Assembly (NCBI GenBank): GCA_025927475.1
Contig: JAICLL010000060.1
Coordinates: forward strand, 1 to 34,462
Direction: 5' to 3'
Source of the DNA: Pirellulales bacterium
Lineage (GTDB): Bacteria; Planctomycetota; Planctomycetia; Pirellulales; JAICIG01
Length of the DNA: 34,462 nucleotides
Under the pieces are notes generated by a model that saw only the letters and a list, made by a program, of their open reading frames with translations, did no database searches and was not told the DNA's origin. Numbering within the stretch: the stretch's first letter is position 1; every line of letters begins with the position of its first letter. Shown here in pieces: positions 22,983-29,014 of the stretch. The translations under genes and the position numbers were made by a program.

Positions 22983-22999
22983 TTGGCACGTCGCTTGCT
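22983..22999 (+). promoter_or_regulatory. Sigma-54 (RpoN) promoter of the flagellar cluster
   Basis: TTGGCACGTCGCTTGCT matches the published -24/-12 consensus YTGGCACG-N4-TTGCW at every defined position, with GG and GC separated by exactly 10 bases. Transcription would begin near 23010, giving a leader of about 42 bases before flgF (ATG 23052). Activation would need an AAA+ enhancer-binding protein, not encoded here. Confidence 0.85.
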
Positions 23000-23051
23000 T
23001 AAGGGTGCCGCCACACGCCGGGGGGCGCAGCGAACCGCATACGCAGGCACG

Positions 23052-23804
23052 ATGCCCTACGGATTGTACATCTCGGCCGAAGGCGCCCAAGCGCAAAGCA
23101 CTCGCATGGAGGTGATCGCCAATAACCTGGCGAATGCCTCCACGCCCGGCTTCAAGCGCGAGCTGGCGCTGTTTCAGGCCCGCTTCGCCGAAGAGATCCA
23201 GCGTGGCGGGGCGCCGCCCGGCGCGGGCACGCTCAACGACATCGGCGGCGGAGTCGAGACCCTGGCCACCGTCACCGATTTTTCAACCGGACCGCTCAAG
23301 CAAACCGGCGTGCCCACCGATCTGGCCATCGACGGCGAAGGCTTTTTTATGGTCCGCCGCAACGGACAAGACTTTTTGACCCGCTCGGGCAATTTTGTAT
23401 TCAATTCCACCGGCGGCTTGGTCACGCCAGACGGCGATCCCGTGCTCTCGGTCACCGGTGCGCCGATTATCGTCAATCCCGAGCTTGGCCCTTGGCATAT
23501 GACGCCCGACGGCGGCATCGCCCAAGGTGGCGACCTGGTCTACCTGGCCATCGCCCGCCCCAACTCGTTGGGCGACCTGGTCAAAACCGGCGACAACCTG
23601 TTCGCCTCGCTGGCCCCCGTCAAGCCGCTCGACGTTACCCAGCGGAAGGTCGCTACCGGAGTCTTGGAACAATCGGGCGTGCAGCCGGTGCTCGAAATGA
23701 CCGAAATGATCGAAACCTCGCGGGCCTTCGAGGCCAACGTGAACATGATACGCAATCAAGACCAGATTCTCGGCGAACTGGTGAGCCGTGTGTTGAAGAC
23801 CTAG
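23052..23804 (+). CDS. flgF: FlgF, flagellar proximal rod protein
   Basis: A 250-residue axial protein. The N-terminus MPYGLYISAEGAQAQSTRME followed by VIANNLANASTPGFKREL is the conserved flagellar rod/hook motif (NNLANxxTxGFKR); the middle has TDLAIDGEGFFMVRR and FLTRSGNFVFNSTGGLV, and the C-terminus SGVQPVLEMTEMIETSRAFE, then ANVNMIRNQDQILGELVSRV, is the second conserved helix. FlgF assembles in the proximal rod. The length matches the family (about 250). ATG 23052 is the first Met in agreement with the family and lies 52 bases after the sigma-54 site; a longer frame to 22941 would start upstream of that promoter. FlgG follows after 7 bases, so the two closely related proteins are co-expressed. 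Confidence 0.95.
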   Translation: MPYGLYISAEGAQAQSTRMEVIANNLANASTPGFKRELALFQARFAEEIQRGGAPPGAGTLNDIGGGVETLATVTDFSTGPLKQTGVPTDLAIDGEGFFMVRRNGQDFLTRSGNFVFNSTGGLVTPDGDPVLSVTGAPIIVNPELGPWHMTPDGGIAQGGDLVYLAIARPNSLGDLVKTGDNLFASLAPVKPLDVTQRKVATGVLEQSGVQPVLEMTEMIETSRAFEANVNMIRNQDQILGELVSRVLKT

Positions 23805-23811
23805 GATCCTC

Positions 23812-24618
23812 ATGAGCATTCAATCACTCTGGACCGGCGCCACGGGCATGCGGGCGATGGAAATGAAGCTCGACGTCACCGCCAACAACCTGGCGAACGT
23901 CAACAGCATCGGTTTCAAGCGGGCCCGCGCTAACACCGAAGACATGTTCTACCGGCAGATCAAACTGCCGGGCGCCCAGGACGCCTTTAACAACTATGCG
24001 CCCACCGGCGTCGCGCTCGGCTTGGGCACGCGAGTTCAAGGCACGCAAACCATCTTCGATCAGGGCGCTTTCGAGATCACCAACAATCCGTTCGACATGG
24101 CCATCGATGGCAATGGGTTTTTTCAGGTCATCGATCCTACGACCAACAATTTCCTTTACACGCGGGCCGGCAACTTCGGCATCAATTCCAACGGCCTGCT
24201 GGTGGTCGGCTCGGCGCAAACGGGCCGCCTGGTGCAGCCGCAGATCTCGTTGCCGATCGACACGCAGGGCATCCTCGTCAGCGCCGAGGGAAACGTCTCG
24301 ATCCAGCAATTTGGCCAAACGCAGTTCTCGCAGATCGGGCAATTGCAGCTCGCCAAATTCATGAACCCCGAAGGCTTGCTCAAGATGGGCGAGAATCTCT
24401 ACCAAGAGACGCTCTCGTCGGGGGCGGCCATTTTCGGGCAGCCGGGCACCAACGGCCTGGGAACCTTGCAGCAACAAGCCCTGGAGCGCTCGAATGTCGA
24501 GCCGGTGAACGAGCTGATCGATCTGATTACCACGCAACGCTCGTTCGAGCTCAATTCGCAATCGGTGCAAGCGGGCGATCAAATGCTGCAACTGGTGAAC
24601 AACCTGCGAAGATTCTAA
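23812..24618 (+). CDS. flgG: FlgG, flagellar distal rod protein
   Basis: A 268-residue rod protein that spans the periplasm as the drive shaft. MSIQSLWTGATGMRAMEMKL is followed by DVTANNLANVNSIGFKRARA (the axial-family motif), then NPFDMAIDGNGFFQVIDP, TRAGNFGINSNGLLV, and the C-terminal LERSNVEPVNELIDLITTQR, SFELNSQSVQAGDQMLQLVN. Family length is about 260, so it is intact. An AGGA lies 5 bases before ATG 23812, within the 7-base gap after flgF. The GVALGLGTRVQGTQTIFDQG segment is typical of FlgG rather than FlgF or FlgE. Confidence 0.97.
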   Translation: MSIQSLWTGATGMRAMEMKLDVTANNLANVNSIGFKRARANTEDMFYRQIKLPGAQDAFNNYAPTGVALGLGTRVQGTQTIFDQGAFEITNNPFDMAIDGNGFFQVIDPTTNNFLYTRAGNFGINSNGLLVVGSAQTGRLVQPQISLPIDTQGILVSAEGNVSIQQFGQTQFSQIGQLQLAKFMNPEGLLKMGENLYQETLSSGAAIFGQPGTNGLGTLQQQALERSNVEPVNELIDLITTQRSFELNSQSVQAGDQMLQLVNNLRRF

Positions 24619-24629
24619 GCCTCTGAGCC

Positions 24630-25901
24630 ATGAAACGATATTCATCTCATTGTCGTGTTGCTGTGCAAACCAAGGCGACGGGCGGCCTTGTGCGGCCCTA
24701 CTGCGCCGTGATCTGGCTTTGCGGCGCGCTGGTTTGCAACGCCGCTGAAATCCACTTGCGCGGCGAATGCCAGTGCGCCAGCGGCCTGGTGCGGCTGGGC
24801 GATGTGGCCGAAATCCACGCCGGCGATGCCGCCGAGGCGACGCAACTGTCCGAAATCGAACTCTGCGCCGCTCCCGCCGCCGGCAGCAAGTCGTTCCTGC
24901 GGGCCCGCGAAATCCAAGATCTGCTGGCTCTGCGTGGGCTGAACTTGTCGAAGCATCGGCTCTCGGGCGCCAGCCAGGTAGAGATCCGCAACGGCGGCAA
25001 AGCGGAAATCCGGTTGCCGATCTCCCCGGCGATCGCCCAACGCACGACGGAGCGCGCTCAAAACGCCATCGCCGCTTATCTGCGGCAACAAGTGCCGGAA
25101 AACGATGGCGGCTGGCTGGTCGAGATGAAGTTGAACGACGACCAGGTGCGCACGCTGTCGGCCTCGAAAAACGAATTGATCGCCGCGGGGGGCGAAGCGC
25201 CCTGGGCGGGCCGTCAAGAGTTTACCGTCGCCCTGCCGACCGACGCCGGAGAACAGTCGGTCGTGGTGCTGGCCAAAGTCAGCCCCGCCCCGATGGTGGT
25301 CATTGCCACGCGCGCTCTGGTGCCCGGCGAAATGGTGCAGGAAACCGACGTCAAGCTCGCCCAGCTCAAGCCCGGCCGCATCGATTCGCCTTTCTACCGC
25401 CTGCAAGAAGTAATCGGCAAAGAGACGAAGCGGGCAATCGTCGCCGGACAGCCCCTGGACGAAGACGACCTGCGCTCGCCCTTGATCGTCCGCCGCGGCG
25501 ACGCGGTGACCGTCTATGCCCGAAGCGCGGGCGTCCGGGTCAGAACCGACGGTCGGGCAACCGAAGATGGCAGCCGCGGCGATCTGATTGTCGTTCAGTC
25601 GATGATGACGCCCGACAAGTTCCGCGCTCGCGTCAGCGGCATTCGCGAGGTCGAAATTTTTGCCCAAGCTTCGGAAGCGGCCACGGTGATCGAGCGGCCA
25701 GCCAAGCCCACCAGCGCCGAGACGGAGGAAACCAGCCGACTGGCCCGGCTGATCGAGCGAACGCAAAAGGGCGGAACCAAACCGGGAGCGATTGTCGCCC
25801 GACGACGAAGCGCATCCTCGACCGCCAACCGCTCGGCGCGGCTGCCAGATCCAACCGAACCCTCGAACGTTTCCCCTGGTGAACATGGAGTCCGCCGATG
25901 A
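24630..25901 (+). CDS. flgA: FlgA, P-ring assembly chaperone
   Basis: A 423-residue periplasmic protein that helps FlgI assemble the P-ring. A hydrophobic stretch near residues 26-38 (CAVIWLCGALVCNA) fits a signal peptide with an unusually long N-terminal head, so an alternative later start is possible. The C-terminal half carries the SAF/FlgA region: VVVIATRALVPGEMVQETDV, KLAQLKPGRIDSPF, EVIGKETKRAIVAGQPLDED, DAVTVYARSAGVRVRTDGRA, GSRGDLIVVQSM, FRARVSGIREVEIF. FlgA is usually about 220-340 residues; the extra here is an N-terminal beta region and a disordered Ser/Arg/Glu-rich tail after residue 355. Its stop overlaps the flgH start (ATGA), so the two are coupled. Confidence 0.88.
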   Translation: MKRYSSHCRVAVQTKATGGLVRPYCAVIWLCGALVCNAAEIHLRGECQCASGLVRLGDVAEIHAGDAAEATQLSEIELCAAPAAGSKSFLRAREIQDLLALRGLNLSKHRLSGASQVEIRNGGKAEIRLPISPAIAQRTTERAQNAIAAYLRQQVPENDGGWLVEMKLNDDQVRTLSASKNELIAAGGEAPWAGRQEFTVALPTDAGEQSVVVLAKVSPAPMVVIATRALVPGEMVQETDVKLAQLKPGRIDSPFYRLQEVIGKETKRAIVAGQPLDEDDLRSPLIVRRGDAVTVYARSAGVRVRTDGRATEDGSRGDLIVVQSMMTPDKFRARVSGIREVEIFAQASEAATVIERPAKPTSAETEETSRLARLIERTQKGGTKPGAIVARRRSASSTANRSARLPDPTEPSNVSPGEHGVRR

Positions 25902-26566
25902 AAGTAGTCAAACGCGCCGCCCTGGCCACAGTCGCCGGCCTGGCGCTGGCTCAAAGCGAAGCAAACGCACAAAGTTCAAGCTTGCACGGCACGCCGGGCA
26001 TGCGACGCCCCCTCACGCTGGCCGACAGCTCCTGGATGTACGTCAAGGCCGAAGCTCCGCCAGAAATTCAGCTCAACGACCTGATCACCGTGATTGTCGA
26101 CGAAAAGTCGCAGCTCATCGAACAGGCCATGTTGATGCGGCGACAGCGAACCAACGTCGACGCCAACTTGCAGAAGTGGCTTCAGATCCGCAACTTTGGC
26201 CTCAGTCCCGCGAGCCAGCGGCTGGGCAGCCCGGAGATTCAAGCTCTCTATAACCTGCAAAACCAGGTGCAGGCCAACCTGCGAGCCGCCGATGGTTTGC
26301 AGTTCCGCATCTCCGCCACCGTGGTCGACGTTAAGCCCAACGGCAACCTGGTGCTCGAGGCGCACAGCGAAGTCAAACAGAACAACGAGCTCTGGCAATC
26401 GTCGCTGTCTGGAATCGTGCGCCGGCAAGACGTGCTGCCCAACAACACGGTGCTGAGCGAGGACGTGGCTGAGCTGAGCATCAAGAACTTCAAAGGCGGC
26501 CATATTCGTGACAGTTGGCGACGCGGCTGGCTGTGGTTGTTCCTGGATCGTACGAAACCATTCTAA
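25898..26566 (+). CDS. flgH: FlgH, L-ring protein lacking a lipobox cysteine
   Basis: A 222-residue outer-membrane ring protein. ALATVAGLALAQSEANAQSS is a signal peptide ending in an Ala-x-Ala site; there is no lipobox Cys, whereas enteric FlgH is a lipoprotein with one. The body has the family pattern: LADSSWMYVKAEAPPEIQLN, DLITVIVDEKSQ, AADGLQFRISATVVDVKPNG, NLVLEAHSEVKQNNE, LWQSSLSGIVRRQDVLPNNT, VLSEDVAELSIKNFKGGHIR, ending in WRRGWLWLFLDRTKPF, close to the usual FlgH end. A 127-base gap follows before flgI. FlgH and FlgI form the bushing through which the rod turns. Confidence 0.9.
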   Translation: MKVVKRAALATVAGLALAQSEANAQSSSLHGTPGMRRPLTLADSSWMYVKAEAPPEIQLNDLITVIVDEKSQLIEQAMLMRRQRTNVDANLQKWLQIRNFGLSPASQRLGSPEIQALYNLQNQVQANLRAADGLQFRISATVVDVKPNGNLVLEAHSEVKQNNELWQSSLSGIVRRQDVLPNNTVLSEDVAELSIKNFKGGHIRDSWRRGWLWLFLDRTKPF

Positions 26567-26670
26567 AAAGGGTTCGGGGCTCAGCATACGCGCAAGCGGT
26601 CTTTTCAGCGCCGGCTGCTTCGGATGACTCACTGATCTTGGTGCCCATAACTCTGAACCGCTGATCCAAA

Positions 26671-26690
26671 AACCCTGAACCCTGAACCCT
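26671..26690 (+). repeat. Heptamer array AACCCTG ending 3 bases before flgI
   Basis: Two exact AACCCTG units and six bases of a third (26671-26690), then CTT and the flgI ATG at 26694. TGA occurs at each unit join. The array occupies the place where a ribosome binding site would be expected. The rest of the flgH-flgI gap (26567-26670) shows no recognisable signal. Confidence 0.7.
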
Positions 26691-26693
26691 CTT

Positions 26694-27836
26694 ATGCAGC
26701 GCCATTTGCTCCATCCAACTCGAACGCCCGGTCGCCTGCTTGCTACCTTCGCGCTTGTGGCCCTGAGCTTGAGCGTTGCTGATTCGGCCCACGCGCAGAT
26801 CCGGCTCAAAAACATCTGCCGTGTGAAGGGGCAAGAAGCCAACACGCTGCACGGCTTGGGCCTGGTCGTCGGCCTGCGCGGTTCGGGCGACGGCGGCGGC
26901 TTTTTGCCCGCCATCCGCAGCCTGGCGACCGCCATGCAGCTCATGGGCAGCGAGATCGGCAAAGGCGGCGCGGCCGAATTGAAAGATGCTCGGAATGTCG
27001 CTCTGGTGAGTGTGACCGCCGAAGTGCCCGAGGCTGGTGCGCGGCAAGGCGATGAGATCGATTGTTACGTCAGCTCGATCGGCGCGGCAAAGACCCTCGA
27101 GGGAGGGCGATTGTTCCTCACGGCTCTGATGGGTCCCCAGGCCGAAGGCATGCGCATCTATGCCTTTGCCGAAGGTTCGTTGCACGTTGACGACCCGAAA
27201 TACCCCACTACGGCCAAGATCCACAAAGGCTGCCGCCTGGAAGAAGACTTTTTGAACGTCTTTACCAAGAACAACAAGATTACGCTCGTGATCGACGAGC
27301 ATCACGCCGACTTTGAAGTGGCCCAGGAAATCGCCGAACTGATCAACAGCAACTGGTACGACACCAGCCACACCGGCGCCTTGCACCGCGGCCCGGGACG
27401 CTTGATGGGGTTCGAAGCCGATCGCTCGGGCATCATCGCCAAGGCCGTCAATCAGAAATTCGTCGAGGTGGCCATTCCGCCCGCCTATCGCGATCAACCC
27501 GTCGGTTTCGTCTCTGAGGTTCTCGGCATGACGCTGGCTGAGCCGCAGACCGCCGCTCGCGTGGTGGTCAACGAACGGGCCGGCAGCGTGGTGATTGGGG
27601 CCGATGTCGAGATCGGCTCGGTGGTCGTGAGCCACAAAAACATTGTCGTCGAGACGGGCGACAACCTGCCCGCCGAGCGATTTGTGGGCGTCGATCCGGG
27701 CGAGGTGCAAACCGCCAAGCTGAAAGCCTTGGTGGCCGCGCTCAACGCCGTCAAGGTGCCCACCACCGACATTATTCAGATCATTAAAGACATTGAACGC
27801 AATGGCAAATTGCATGGGCAGTTGATCGTGGAGTGA
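26694..27836 (+). CDS. flgI: FlgI, flagellar P-ring protein
   Basis: A 380-residue periplasmic protein that forms the P-ring. The signal peptide is LLATFALVALSLSVADSAHA, then the mature start QIRLKNICRVKGQEANTLHG, LGLVVGLRGSGDGG (the family GxGLVVGLxGTGD), DARNVALVSVTAEVPEAGAR, QGDEIDCYVSSIGAAKTLEG, GRLFLTALMG, and the C-terminal GDNLPAERFVGVDPGEVQTA, KLKALVAALNAVKVPTTDII, QIIKDIERNGKLHGQLIVE. The usual FlgI ends VxxLVxALNxLGxxPxDxIxILQxIxxxGxLxAxLxxE, matched here. It lies between two heptamer arrays: one ends 3 bases before the ATG, the other starts at the TGA stop. No Shine-Dalgarno sequence is visible. Confidence 0.95.
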   Translation: MQRHLLHPTRTPGRLLATFALVALSLSVADSAHAQIRLKNICRVKGQEANTLHGLGLVVGLRGSGDGGGFLPAIRSLATAMQLMGSEIGKGGAAELKDARNVALVSVTAEVPEAGARQGDEIDCYVSSIGAAKTLEGGRLFLTALMGPQAEGMRIYAFAEGSLHVDDPKYPTTAKIHKGCRLEEDFLNVFTKNNKITLVIDEHHADFEVAQEIAELINSNWYDTSHTGALHRGPGRLMGFEADRSGIIAKAVNQKFVEVAIPPAYRDQPVGFVSEVLGMTLAEPQTAARVVVNERAGSVVIGADVEIGSVVVSHKNIVVETGDNLPAERFVGVDPGEVQTAKLKALVAALNAVKVPTTDIIQIIKDIERNGKLHGQLIVE

Positions 27837-27861
27837 GTGGTGAGTGGTGAGTGGTGAGTGA
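27834..27861 (+). repeat. Heptamer array TGAGTGG starting at the flgI stop codon
   Basis: Four units TGAGTGG, TGAGTGG, TGAGTGG, TGAGTGA (27834-27861). The first TGA is the flgI stop codon itself. TGA therefore occurs in every frame within 22 bases downstream. Confidence 0.93.
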
Positions 27862-27883
27862 ACGGCGGGCGGCGCCGTGTAAC

Positions 27884-27911
27884 CCAAAATCCAAAATCTA
27901 AAATCCAAAAT
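27884..27911 (+). repeat. Heptamer array CCAAAAT ending 3 bases before flgJ
   Basis: Four units CCAAAAT, CCAAAAT, CTAAAAT, CCAAAAT, then CGA and the flgJ ATG at 27915. AT-rich in a GC-rich genome, and again in the ribosome binding site position. Together with the TGAGTGG array it fills most of the 78-base flgI-flgJ gap. Confidence 0.88.
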
Positions 27912-27914
27912 CGA

Positions 27915-28223
27915 ATGTCAGCTCCCGCAATCAATTCCATTCCGCTTTTGCAGCAGCCGCGGCCGCCGGTGGTCAATCAGGCCGCCGAAAACCCAGAGCT
28001 GCGCGAGGCGTTTCAGCAGTTCGTGGGCGAGACGTTCTATGGGCAAATGCTCAGCGCCATGCGAAAGACGGTGGGCAAGCCGGCCTATTTTCATGGCGGG
28101 CGCGGCGAGGAAGTCTTCCAGGGGCAACTCGATCAGATGCTGGGCGAGCGCCTGGCCGAAGCCAGCGCCGGCGACTTCGCAGACCCCATGTTTAAGTTAT
28201 TTACACTCCAACGAAACCAGTAG
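27915..28223 (+). CDS. flgJ: FlgJ-like rod-binding protein (no hydrolase domain)
   Basis: A 102-residue protein with the rod-binding domain only: NPELREAFQQFVGETFYGQM, LSAMRKTVGKPAYFHGGRGE, EVFQGQLDQMLGERLAEASA. This matches the N-terminal half of enteric FlgJ (F-x-x-x-F-x-x-M-L-x-x-M-R ... F-x-x-x-x-D-Q/x-x), which caps or stabilises the growing rod. The C-terminal peptidoglycan hydrolase part of enteric FlgJ is absent, as in many bacteria where a separate enzyme cuts the wall. ATG 27915 is chosen; an earlier frame start at 27858 would read through the heptamer array. The stop TAG overlaps a GTG from which FlgN could start. Confidence 0.87.
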   Translation: MSAPAINSIPLLQQPRPPVVNQAAENPELREAFQQFVGETFYGQMLSAMRKTVGKPAYFHGGRGEEVFQGQLDQMLGERLAEASAGDFADPMFKLFTLQRNQ

Positions 28224-28231
28224 TGGCGAGC

Positions 28232-28720
28232 ATGGATACACAACTTTGGGAAGCGGAAATCAGCGCGCTGCTCAACGATCTGTCGGGCACGCAAAGTGAG
28301 CTGCTCGGTTTGCTCGAAGAGAAGCGGCGATTGCTGGTCGCCGGCGACGCGGCGGGCCTGCAGGCGCTCACGGCTCGCGAAGAGGCCGTCATCACGCGCC
28401 TGCAGGATTGCCAGGATCTGCGTGCGCGCTTGTTGGCCCAGGCCGCTGAGCAGCAGTTGCCCGGTGAGAGCATTCGCGCGCTCGCCAAGGCCATGCCCGG
28501 CGCCGCGCGCAAGCAACTTCTGGCCCAAGTCGACGAGGCCAGCAGACGCTTTCGATTGTTGGGTCATCACAGCCTGGCGAACTGGGTACTTATTCAACGC
28601 AGTCTCCTTCACTTGTCACAGTTGATCGAGATTATTGCCACCGGCGGGCGACGCCGGCCGACATATGGAAAGACCGACGACTGTCATTGCGGCGGTTCGC
28701 TGGTAGATCAGGCAGCGTGA
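28232..28720 (+). CDS. flgN: FlgN-like export chaperone for FlgK and FlgL
   Basis: A 162-residue, almost wholly helical protein. It begins LWEAEISALLNDLSGTQSEL, LGLLEEKRRLLVAGDAAGLQ, ALTAREEAVITRLQDCQDLR, the usual FlgN pattern of a long first helix with a L-x-x-E/K-x-x-A/L repeat and a short second hairpin; FlgN binds the C-terminal helices of FlgK and FlgL before export. Its place immediately before flgK supports this. ATG 28232 is used; GTG 28223, three codons earlier, overlaps the flgJ stop and may be the real start. The last 30 residues (RRRPTYGKTDDCHCGGSLVD) are not helical and contain two Cys. Confidence 0.82.
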   Translation: MDTQLWEAEISALLNDLSGTQSELLGLLEEKRRLLVAGDAAGLQALTAREEAVITRLQDCQDLRARLLAQAAEQQLPGESIRALAKAMPGAARKQLLAQVDEASRRFRLLGHHSLANWVLIQRSLLHLSQLIEIIATGGRRRPTYGKTDDCHCGGSLVDQAA

Positions 28721-28741
28721 GGGGGCTGGGAAAGTCACTCT

Positions 28742-28777
28742 GTCGGGAACGCCCTCCGTGGCGTTCCGCGGAGGGCG
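28742..28777 (+). repeat. REP3 repeat
   Basis: GTCG head, then GGAACGCC (28746-28753), 6-base loop and GGCGTTCC (28760-28767): a perfect 8-base stem. An overlapping alternative stem pairs CGCCCTCCG (28750-28758) with CGGAGGGCG (28769-28777), so two exclusive folds are possible. It lies 21 bases after the flgN stop. Confidence 0.85.
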
Positions 28778-28830
28778 CGCGACGGACACATGCGAAAATC
28801 GGGAATTCAGGAGAGACAGAGGCTTCGACC

Positions 28831-28879
28831 ATAGGCTGGGCCGAGCGCAGCGAGTCCCACCTTCTTCGGCCGACCCTAC
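28831..28879 (+). repeat. REP2 copy followed by a half copy in reverse
   Basis: A plus copy with ATAG head (28831-28861) is followed by GGCCGACCCTAC (about 28868-28879), the end of a reversed copy. This looks like a collapsed inverted pair in the 294-base flgN-flgK gap. Confidence 0.8.
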
Positions 28880-28895
28880 CGCGCTAGGGCCGGAG

Positions 28896-28959
28896 CAGAC
28901 GCGGAGATGGGGAGACGCGGAGAATGGGCGTACTCGAGATCTCTCCCGCTCCGCGTCTG
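28896..28959. repeat. Inverted repeat with GAGACGCGG units
   Basis: CAGACGCGGAG (28896-28906) is the exact reverse complement of CTCCGCGTCTG (28949-28959). Inside, GGAGACGCGGAG repeats once directly. It lies 55 bases before flgK and could form a hairpin in the operon message. Confidence 0.55.
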
Positions 28960-29014
28960 GACGACCACTCGGCATTGATCCGCATAAAAGAGCCGGCATA
29001 GCCACAAGCCACTC

